Origin: an uncultured Lachnospiraceae bacterium
Lineage (GTDB): Bacteria; Bacillota; Clostridia; Lachnospirales; Lachnospiraceae
Assembly (NCBI GenBank): GCA_946414825.1
Contig: CAMKQB010000004.1
Coordinates: 1-49,777, forward strand
Length of the DNA: 49,777 nucleotides
Reading direction: 5' to 3'
Shown: piece after piece, positions 26,176-33,600 of the stretch
How the letters are laid out: each line of letters opens with the position of its first letter
Numbering within the stretch: position 1 is the first letter of the stretch
Translations under genes and position numbers: made by a program
Notes under the pieces: generated by a model
What the model was told of the DNA's origin: nothing
The model's database searches: none
What the model saw: only the letters and a program-made list of their open reading frames with translations

Positions 26176-27873
26176 ATGGTAGATGCGGAGTTACTTACAA
26201 TTCAATCTGAGAAATTAAAAGCCTTTCCAGAAGAGAGAAAGAGGGAACTCGATGCTCTTTTTGAGGCTTTTTCTATTGTTGCAGAAGGCACCTATGTATA
26301 TATTTGTGATATGAAATACGATATATCCAGATGGTCTAAAGCGGCTGTTGTTTCTTTTGATTTACCTGATACCTATATGTATGATGCCGGTGATATCTGG
26401 GAAGATAGAATACATGAAGAAGATAGAACGGTTTATCATAAAGGAATCGAGGCTATCTTTAATGGAAATTCAGAAGGTCATGACATGCAGTACCGTGCTA
26501 AAAAGGCAGATGGAGAGTATGATGTATGCACCTGCAGAGGGACAGTTTTATTAGATGCTAATAAAGAACTTAATTATTTTGTGGGGGTTATCCGTAATCA
26601 TGGAATTCAAACTCATATAGATTCTCTAACGGGTCTTCGTAATCAATATGGATTACTCGAGGATCTTGCATATAATATGAAAAATCATAAAGAGATGGTT
26701 TTTGGTATTGTTGGAATATCAAAATTCTCAGAATTCAACGAAGTGTACGGTTATCATTTTGGTAATAAAATACTTCAGGCATTTTCCAGATATTTATATG
26801 AATATGTAGGTAATACGGGTTCGGTCTATAGATTAGATGGAACCAAGTTTGCTGTAATCACTTATTCCTTTGACACAAAAGAAGCTACAAGAAGATATAA
26901 TATGCTTAGACATCATTTTAGAAAAGGAATAGATATTGATGATAAGCATATTGTTATTGATCTAAATGCAGGTTGTCTCGATGTAAATAACTTTGATGTT
27001 GATTATGAGACTGTATATTCATGTGTGAATTTTGCTTATGGAGAAAGCAAGATTCGTAGACAGGGAGATATGGTTGAATTCTATAATGATCTGAATGATG
27101 ATAATAGACTCAGACTGGAGAAGTTCCATGCTATAAGAGGATCAATTATGCAGGAATATAAGGGCTTCTTCCTTGTATATCAGCCGGTGGTTGATTCTAT
27201 GACTGAGAAAGTTATTGGTGCTGAGGCTCTGCTTAGATGGAAGGATGAAAAGTATGGACTGGTACCTCCGGACCATTTTATTCCATTACTAGAGAGGGAT
27301 CCTCTATTCCCGGAGCTTGGTAAATGGATACTAAAGAAGGCTCTTTTAGATTCAAAAAAAATATTAGAGCAGAGACCTGACTTTGTAATAAATGTTAATC
27401 TTTCATATACACAGCTGGAAAAACCGGATTTTGTAGATATGGTACTTAGTACCATTGAAGAGGTAGGATTCCCACCTGAACACCTATGCCTTGAAGTAAC
27501 AGAACGCTGCAGACTGCTGGATATGGGTCTTCTAAAGAATATTGTTGTTAATTTAAGAGGTCATGGAGTTCAAATGGCTCTTGATGATTTTGGTACTGGT
27601 TTCTCGTCTGTTGGTCTAGTTAAGAACCTTCCATTTGATGTTATAAAGATCGACAGGAGCTTCGTTATGAAGATAGAAGAGGATAGGAAAGAAAGAGAAC
27701 TTATAGAGAATTTCGTAAATGTAGCTTCTACATTTGGAGCTCGTGTATGTGTTGAGGGTATTGAGACAGAAGGAATGAAGAATATTCTCAAAAAATACCG
27801 GGTTAAGAGCTTCCAGGGTTATTATTACGCGAAGCCTATGCTGCTAGAGGATTTTCTCAAGATGGAGAATTAA
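26176..27873 (+). CDS. PAS-GGDEF(degenerate)-EAL protein, predicted c-di-GMP phosphodiesterase
   Basis: A 565-aa cytosolic signalling protein. A PAS-like domain (about 30-140) is followed by a GGDEF domain (about 145-305) whose active site reads RLDGTKF (219-225) instead of GGDEF, so cyclase activity is unlikely. The EAL domain (about 315-565) has E350-A351-L352, NVNLS, EVTER, DDFGTG (470-475), KIDRSF, EGIET and the late QGYYYAKP, all the metal and catalytic residues of active phosphodiesterases. It should therefore lower c-di-GMP, with the PAS and dead GGDEF domains as sensors. I chose the ATG at 26176, preceded by GGGGT. An inverted repeat covers the promoter. Confidence 0.92.
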   Translation: MVDAELLTIQSEKLKAFPEERKRELDALFEAFSIVAEGTYVYICDMKYDISRWSKAAVVSFDLPDTYMYDAGDIWEDRIHEEDRTVYHKGIEAIFNGNSEGHDMQYRAKKADGEYDVCTCRGTVLLDANKELNYFVGVIRNHGIQTHIDSLTGLRNQYGLLEDLAYNMKNHKEMVFGIVGISKFSEFNEVYGYHFGNKILQAFSRYLYEYVGNTGSVYRLDGTKFAVITYSFDTKEATRRYNMLRHHFRKGIDIDDKHIVIDLNAGCLDVNNFDVDYETVYSCVNFAYGESKIRRQGDMVEFYNDLNDDNRLRLEKFHAIRGSIMQEYKGFFLVYQPVVDSMTEKVIGAEALLRWKDEKYGLVPPDHFIPLLERDPLFPELGKWILKKALLDSKKILEQRPDFVINVNLSYTQLEKPDFVDMVLSTIEEVGFPPEHLCLEVTERCRLLDMGLLKNIVVNLRGHGVQMALDDFGTGFSSVGLVKNLPFDVIKIDRSFVMKIEEDRKERELIENFVNVASTFGARVCVEGIETEGMKNILKKYRVKSFQGYYYAKPMLLEDFLKMEN

Positions 27874-27875
27874 TA

Positions 27876-28433
27876 ATGAGCAAACTGGCTGTGGTTTTTC
27901 CAGGAATGGGATACCATAAGGATAAACCTTTACTATATTATTCGAGTAAACTAGTTAAGGGTTTAGGCTATGATATAATAGATATTGAATATAGTAAACT
28001 ACCTGAAAAGGTTAAAGGAAATATAGCTATGATGCAAAAGGCTGCAGACATAGCTTATTTTGATGTTGAAACACAGCTCAAGGATGTTAATTTTGAGGAT
28101 TATGAAGATGTGCTTTTTATTGGTAAAAGTATTGGAACATTTACATTAGCTAAGTATGTAAAAGAAAAAGGAATAAATGTCAGGCAAATATGGTATACTC
28201 CGGTAGAACAGACCCTTATCTATCCAGATAGTGATATAATTGCATTTATTGGAGATGCTGATCCGTGGTCAGATGTTGATAAGGTAAAAAAGATGGCCGC
28301 TGATAAAGGTATTTTGCTATATTCATATCCTGATTGTAATCATTCTCTGGAATGTGAGGATGTAGATACAAATATAGCAAATTTAAGAGATGTGATGAAG
28401 AAAACAAAGGATTATATTATAAAGGAGAAGTAA
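27876..28433 (+). CDS. Small alpha/beta hydrolase
   Basis: A 185-aa alpha/beta-hydrolase-fold protein. The order is right for the fold: a first strand and oxyanion region VVFPGMGYHKDKPL, nucleophile elbow GKSIGT with Ser85, acid residue in IGDADPWSD (Asp127 or Asp129), and catalytic His156 in NHSLE. There is no signal peptide. The substrate cannot be told. It begins 3 bases after the EAL gene stops and is followed after 2 bases by the TSCPD gene, so it sits in one operon with c-di-GMP signalling, perhaps only by chance. Confidence 0.82.
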   Translation: MSKLAVVFPGMGYHKDKPLLYYSSKLVKGLGYDIIDIEYSKLPEKVKGNIAMMQKAADIAYFDVETQLKDVNFEDYEDVLFIGKSIGTFTLAKYVKEKGINVRQIWYTPVEQTLIYPDSDIIAFIGDADPWSDVDKVKKMAADKGILLYSYPDCNHSLECEDVDTNIANLRDVMKKTKDYIIKEK

Positions 28434-28435
28434 AT

Positions 28436-28687
28436 ATGAAACACGTTAGTTTTACACCTTCAGGAGTATGTTCAATAAATATCGAATATGATATAGACGA
28501 TAATAACAATCTTCATAATGTCAGCTTTACACGCGGATGTAATGGTAATCTTAAGGCTATAGGAAAGCTGGTTGAGGGTAAGAATGCAGCCGAAATAGCT
28601 GATATTCTTCGCGGAAATGAATGTGGTATGCGTGGTACATCTTGTGCAGATCAGTTCGCTAAATCAATAGATGAAGCCATAGCTTAA
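28436..28687 (+). CDS. TSCPD domain protein (TIGR03905-like)
   Basis: An 83-aa protein with the pattern of the small TSCPD family: VSFTPSGVCS at the start, CNGNLKAIGKLVEGK in the middle and the signature GTSCADQF near the C-terminus. Four cysteines, in GVCS, GCNG, NECGM and TSCAD, could bind metal. The same domain is found at the end of some ribonucleotide reductases; the free-standing form has no proven function. AAGGAG lies before the ATG. Confidence 0.88.
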   Translation: MKHVSFTPSGVCSINIEYDIDDNNNLHNVSFTRGCNGNLKAIGKLVEGKNAAEIADILRGNECGMRGTSCADQFAKSIDEAIA

Positions 28688-28704
28688 GTGAAGAGGGTAG
28701 TGCG

Positions 28705-28944
28705 ATGAATCCGATGTTAATGATGCAATTTGCTGGTAGGCTTGGAAAGTTCAAAGAACAACATCCTAAGTTTGGTATGTTTCTCAAGTCAGTCGCAAAT
28801 AAAGGTATAACTGCAGGTTCAGTTATGGAAGTTAAATTTACATCAGTTGATGGTCAGGAATATAGGGCAAATATCAAAATGACGGATGATGATATTGAAA
28901 CTATAAATATGATTAAAAGTATGAGTCAGAATCCAAATGGGTAA
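28705..28944 (+). CDS. Conserved-looking small protein of unknown function
   Basis: A 79-aa product with an N-terminal amphipathic helix (PMLMMQFAGRLGKFKEQHPK) and a beta-rich second half (SVMEVKFTSVDGQEYRANIK). GAGGG precedes the ATG, codon use matches the neighbours and it follows the TSCPD gene by 17 bases, so I take it as real. I recall no named family. It is the last plus-strand gene before the strand switch. Confidence 0.75.
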   Translation: MNPMLMMQFAGRLGKFKEQHPKFGMFLKSVANKGITAGSVMEVKFTSVDGQEYRANIKMTDDDIETINMIKSMSQNPNG

Positions 28945-28983
28945 TAAAAAAATGTCAATGGGACGAAAAAATCTCATTGACAT
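28945..28983 (-). terminator. Terminator of the tyrosine recombinase gene
   Basis: ATGTCAATG (28952-28960) pairs with CATTGACAT (28975-28983), extended inward by a G-U and two more pairs. On the minus strand the stem is followed by seven T, making a good intrinsic terminator for the gene ending at 29038. On the plus strand the hairpin is preceded by A and followed by AT sequence, so termination for the rightward genes is less certain. Confidence 0.75.
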
Positions 28984-29037
28984 ATAATAATATATATGTT
29001 AGTTTACATAATATAATTATGGTAAATAATATGAATA

Positions 29038-30132
29038 TTATTCATCATCTGAAGTAAATTTTTCAGCGATAGATGTATCTTTTGATATATTTTCTCTAAG
29101 CGTAACCTTGTTTCTGGCGCCACGTTTTCTTTCTTGATCGATGTCTGCATAGTGCTTACGAGTTGTATTAACATCCTTGTGACCGAGTACGTCGGCTACG
29201 AGGTAAATATCACCGGTTTCCTGATAAAGTGCTGTACCATAAGTGCTCCGAAGCTTATGTGGAGTTATCTTTTTAAGAGGAGTGGTGACTCTGGCGTACT
29301 TTTTAACCATATTTTCAACAGTACGGACTGATATACGTTCTCTTTGAGAGGAGAGGAAGCGTGCATCCTCATGCCCGCCTACAGGTACTATTTTTTCTCT
29401 TTCCTTTAGATAGTCCTGTATGTAGTCAGTTGCTTCATCAGAAAAGTATACAAAGGCCTCATTACCACCTTTTCTGGTAACTTTTACTCTTGAATTATCG
29501 AAATCTACGTCATCTATATTAAGTCCAACAGTCTCAGAAACACGTAATCCGGTGCTTAACATAAGTGTGAGAAGCGCTAAATCTCTGGTTTTATCACGTT
29601 CATGGAACTTTTGCTGACGTTTTGTCAGGTTATTTCCATACTCAACTGTATCCAGGAAATCCGCTGTTTCATTGGCTTCCATACGGGTTATGGCTTTTTC
29701 CTTTATTTTAGGGGTTTTTACCTTTTCTGTAACATTTTGTGTGATACAATCATTTATATAGAGGTACTTAAAAAATGCCCTTAAACCCACAAGTTTTCGC
29801 TTTTTTGAGGCATTATCATTGGTATATTCACGTCCATTTCGTACATAATATGATAAATAATCAAGGTATTCCTCGATATCACGGGCCTGTAGCTTATTTA
29901 TGTCGTCATAAGTTATTTCGTATAATTCTTTCTTTTTAAGGAATGGGTTTTCTGATTGAAGGAATTCGAAGAAATATTTTATGTCATGAGCATAAGCAAT
30001 ACGAGTACGTGGCTGAGTTGTAGTTTCGATGGAACGCATGAAGTCTTTAACAAATGGTGGTAGATCTGATAGTATGGAACGAAGTTCCAGGATTTGTTTT
30101 TTGGATAGTTGTTTTGCGTAGGATTCGGACAT
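29038..30132 (-). CDS. Tyrosine recombinase, XerC/XerS-like
   Basis: A 364-aa site-specific recombinase. An N-terminal SAM-like core-binding domain (about 25-140) is followed by the catalytic domain with all conserved residues: Arg197 (TGLRVSE), Lys221 (TRKGG), His292 and Arg295 (PHKLRS), His318 (LGHKD) and nucleophile Tyr328. Length and inserts (KRQQKFHERDKTRDLALL before the first Arg) recall the single-recombinase XerS of streptococci more than XerC/D of ~300 aa. No phage or plasmid genes surround it. It sits at the strand switch beside a dif-like sequence, so chromosome dimer resolution is the most economical role; an integrase of a small element is the alternative. GAGG precedes the ATG. 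Confidence 0.88.
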   Translation of the reverse strand: MSESYAKQLSKKQILELRSILSDLPPFVKDFMRSIETTTQPRTRIAYAHDIKYFFEFLQSENPFLKKKELYEITYDDINKLQARDIEEYLDYLSYYVRNGREYTNDNASKKRKLVGLRAFFKYLYINDCITQNVTEKVKTPKIKEKAITRMEANETADFLDTVEYGNNLTKRQQKFHERDKTRDLALLTLMLSTGLRVSETVGLNIDDVDFDNSRVKVTRKGGNEAFVYFSDEATDYIQDYLKEREKIVPVGGHEDARFLSSQRERISVRTVENMVKKYARVTTPLKKITPHKLRSTYGTALYQETGDIYLVADVLGHKDVNTTRKHYADIDQERKRGARNKVTLRENISKDTSIAEKFTSDDE

Positions 30133-30212
30133 GTTGGGTACCTCGTTAATTAATTATTTTATAATTTAGTTTGTTTAGAGTTTTATGTTGAGTAAATGTA
30201 AATTCGGTAGAC

Positions 30213-30432
30213 TAAAGCAGTGCAATCGCCAAACTATGAGACCTGACAATCGCTGAATGTTTATAAAGCATTGCCAATCGCCAAACCTGTCGAACAAGTT
30301 CGCCGGTCGGCTGCAAAGGCAGCCTTATGTTTGGCGATACCGGGCTGACGCCCGTATAAACATACGACAGAAAGCACTTCTTAGCGTGCAAGCACGCACG
30401 AAGCACTTCTCTCGTATGTTTGCACTGCTTTA
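30213..30432. repeat. GC-rich nested inverted-repeat element (no gene)
   Basis: TAAAGCAGTGCAA (30213-30225) and its perfect complement (30420-30432) close a 220-bp block. Inside are inverted pairs ATGTTTATA/TATAAACAT (30257-30265, 30355-30363), ATCGCCAAAC/GTTTGGCGAT (30277-30286, 30329-30338) and AAACATACGA/TCGTATGTTT (30358-30367, 30412-30421). There are three tight hairpins: GGCTGC-GCAGCC (30309-30324), CGGGC-GCCCG (30341-30354) and GCGTGC-GCACGC (30384-30397). AAGCACTTCT is directly repeated (30372-30381, 30401-30410). My hand count gives 50% G+C over 30241-30420, well above the neighbours. Two pairings overlap, so alternative folds exist. It could be a small mobile palindromic element or a structured RNA; it encodes no credible protein. 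Confidence 0.7.
30226..30238 (+). repeat. Left copy of the dif-like arm (candidate attL)
   Basis: TCGCCAAACTATG matches 12 of 13 bases of the arm TCGCAAAACTATG at 30436-30448, in the same orientation. The copies lie just inside the left outer arm and just outside the right outer arm of the structured element. The sequence to the right of the match differs between the two copies. Confidence 0.45.
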
Positions 30433-30460
30433 TTTTCGCAAAACTATGGTTTCACGAATA
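30433..30460. other. Candidate dif-like Xer recombination site
   Basis: Two imperfect inverted arms, TCG-CA-AAAC (30436-30444) and GTTT-CA-CGA (30449-30457), flank the 4-base centre TATG. The arrangement, the AAAACTAT core and its place about 300 bases upstream of a XerS-like gene recall the streptococcal dif(SL) site as I remember it. A perfect 14-bp palindrome, AATAAATATTTATT, adjoins it at 30457-30470. From 30471 to 30566 I see only AT-rich sequence with no gene. Confidence 0.45.
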
Positions 30461-30566
30461 AATATTTATTTGTAGTATACCACTATTCTTATCCCTTTTC
30501 AACCCCTTTTCCCTTTATTTTTAGCCGTTTTTTTAACTTTTTAATACCTTGTTTTTTCTTTATTTC

Positions 30567-30609
30567 AAAAAAAATAATACCACAAGTTTTTTCAAACTCA
30601 TGGTATTAT
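30567..30609 (-). terminator. Terminator of the 1273-aa kinase-like gene
   Basis: ATAATACCA (30574-30582) and TGGTATTAT (30601-30609) form a 9-bp stem, extended past a two-base internal mismatch by AGTTT/AAACT. On the minus strand it is followed directly by a run of eight T, a strong intrinsic terminator 42 bases after the gene's stop codon. Confidence 0.85.
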
Positions 30610-30650
30610 CTTTATTATAAGTTTTTATTACAGGTAGTTAAATTAAAACT

Positions 30651-33600
30651 TTAATGTCCAAAAGCTGGTCCGTTATTATTTACATTTACTTGAGCCTGCT
30701 GAGGTTTTATTGCATTCATAATCTTGTTTATCTGTTCCTGTGTAAGCACACCAGGATTCTTCTGGATAAACTGCTGCAAAGCTGTCTCTGGATCAATATC
30801 TACATCAAATTTCTTTGCAAAGTCTTTCATATTCTTGCAATCCTTAGCCATACCCTCTACTATCGCATTTTTATCGGCACCAGGTGCTTTTAACTTATCA
30901 AAGATGTCATCTAATGATTTATCAAAGATTTTCTTTTTGCTCTTTTCTAAGTTCTTATCAGTTAGTTTTTTATAACCACGGTTATTAAAATCATTTTCAA
31001 GCATTGAATTTAAGTTTTTCATGAATATTTTGCCTTCTGGGCTATTTAATTCATTATTAAATGCAGTTCTAAGGTTTGAATCTTTTTCCATAAATTTTTT
31101 TACAGAATCAATATTCAATGGCTTATTTGTACGCATTCTTTGTGTAAACAGTATTTCTTTGAAGCCTTCCATAAGCTTTTCTTTTGTATCAAAATCATTA
31201 TGAGCCACATTATAGATTGCATCATCAATACAAGCATTTACATAGTATTTAGCATCAATTGCTGTTATAAGCTTAACATCTGTATTACTTACATCATATT
31301 TCTTATTCTGCTTTTCTTCTGCTGTATATTTCCAACGCTTTTCATCATTTTTAATATACTCGTTATGATCCTGAGCCTTAAGAATCTCATTTTCATTCAT
31401 TAGTTCCGTATATTTAACATTTTTTATCTCATTTCCAACCTTCATTTTAAAGGTCTGTCCTGCCAGATAATTTTCATTATCTATTGCAAGATATGTATTA
31501 CCCGGATCTATAGCAAAATCTGTAAGATTTTCAATATTTTTATAGTCTTCTTTATTAAGAAAGAATGAATTCTTTGGATGTGTTGTCCAGCCGGCAGCCT
31601 TATAAAATGCCTGAGCTTTTATATTCGCCTTATCTATCTTAGCCTTCATTTCTTTATTTCGCGTAGCAATTGCATTTATCTTTTCGTCGCTTAGACCAAT
31701 CTTCTTAAGCTTATTAACTATTGCAGAATTTGGATCTTCAAAATCATGAATAGACTGACATAATCTTTCATATGCTTCATTATCATAATGCAGCATTGAT
31801 GGGATCTCCAGATCACCATTTTTATTAATCAGACTCTTAATAGCATTATATGTTTCATCATCCTTTGCCTGATAGAGTGCTCTGTTCTCTAAAGTATCTC
31901 CATACATTCGGTCATATACATATGTAGATGTTTTAACAAAAGCATCCAAAAATGGATATGCTCCCACTAAGGATATATCTCTATTATAAACTTCATCAAA
32001 ATTATATGCACTATGCAGCCGCTTTAATTCCGTCATTAAAGAGTTTAGTTTTTTCTTATCAGCCGGACTTAGATTGTTTTTAAAATAGTACTGAGATTCA
32101 TGTGCATGTTTATCCGGATGATTCTTATTATATTCTTCAGCCATTTGCAGACGCACAGGTTTTGGATTAAACCAAATATCTCTTATCTGATTTGATAAAT
32201 CAGAAAACTTATGAGCAGCATAATCAGCTAAAGTACTATTTATATCATTTTCATCATATTTAATATTAGGATATTTTCCTGACTTAATTTCATTAATTAT
32301 ATCTTCTTTTACCTTAGGATCAAGTCCATCTCTAAGCTTAATATCATTTATACTATAATTCCACTTTAATTCTTCAGGCGTATCGACTTTATATTCACGC
32401 ATATCCCAGGTATATGTCAATACTCTATTAATAAAATCTGGTTTAATATTTATTAGAGCTCTGCCAAATCTTACTGTTGGCTCTGGCGCCATTTCTTTTG
32501 GCGGACTGATGACATCAATACCAAAATAATTTCCAAACACATGTTTATATAGAGCTGAATCCTTCTTGATTACCATATTCATAGCCGGAAGGAACTGGTT
32601 TCTTTGTGGAACCCTAGGTATACCATCTTCCATTTCTTTAAAGCCTGTTTCAAGGGAACAAGCATCGAATGACATATCATTATCATAAGCTTTGATAGAC
32701 TTGATAATAATATTACCAGTTACAGGATCCTTCTCATTTAAACACTTGAAGTTTCGACCATGTCTATCTTTCTGGAAGCATAGTGTATCTATAGCCTGCA
32801 GACGCATAAGATTTCTGATAGCTTCTGGAGAGTAAACTATCTTAACATTGTCTCGTTCTGCCTGTTTCATAAGGTCTATAAACTCGTCTCCAGGAGCCTC
32901 TTCACAGATAGTACATAATTGATTAACCTCTGTACCATCTCTTCTCTTAAACTTAACCAGAGAAGTCTTAGACTTCGTGATAACATCGTCAAATCCCAGG
33001 TGCTCAGCCACTCTGGCAGTTGCTGTATTATTGATAGCAACCTTATCTTCGCCCTTCTGCTCTACCGTCTCATTCATCTGTCCATAGAGTTCTACTTCTT
33101 TACCAAGGGTATATCTGAATATATTTTCAACCTCTTTATCTGAAAGCCCTTGAAGTGCATTTAGTAGAACTGTATCTTCATTATCTTTTAGCTTTAATTT
33201 CTTTTTTAACCAATCAACTGCATTTGTCTTCTGGATAACTTCTGCTGCCTTAGCTCCTGGAATATAATTTCCCTCATCTTCAAGCATTTGTTTTCTAAAA
33301 AGATATGCCTGTTTCTCAATTCCCTGACTAGTAGCTATAAGCTCATCCAGAGATTTTTCTTCCTGAACAGCCGGATAATCAGCGGCTTTATTATAAAGTT
33401 CGAATTCCTTAAATATCTTATCAAAATCATGTCCCAAATATTTTACAAGCTTATCAGCAACCTTTTGTTTATTAGCCACTCCCGCTTGCGTAAGAGCGTT
33501 TTTAAAGGCATTTAAGAAGTTTATACCATTATCATAGTCCTCAACAGAAACCTTCTTTAAACGCTGCTCTTCCATCTTCGGATTAGACTGTCTGTTAGCC

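Noticed and set aside
29038..30132. Prophage or conjugative-element integrase
   Set aside because: No phage, plasmid or transfer genes and no tRNA gene lie beside it; a Xer-type role fits the strand switch better, though a small element remains possible.
30213..30432. CRISPR array
   Set aside because: The repeats are inverted and nested, with no regular direct repeat-spacer units and no cas genes nearby.
30257..30475. 72-aa and 64-aa ORFs inside the structured element
   Set aside because: They lack ribosome sites, are made of hairpin sequence and overlap on opposite strands; the inverted repeats explain the open frames.
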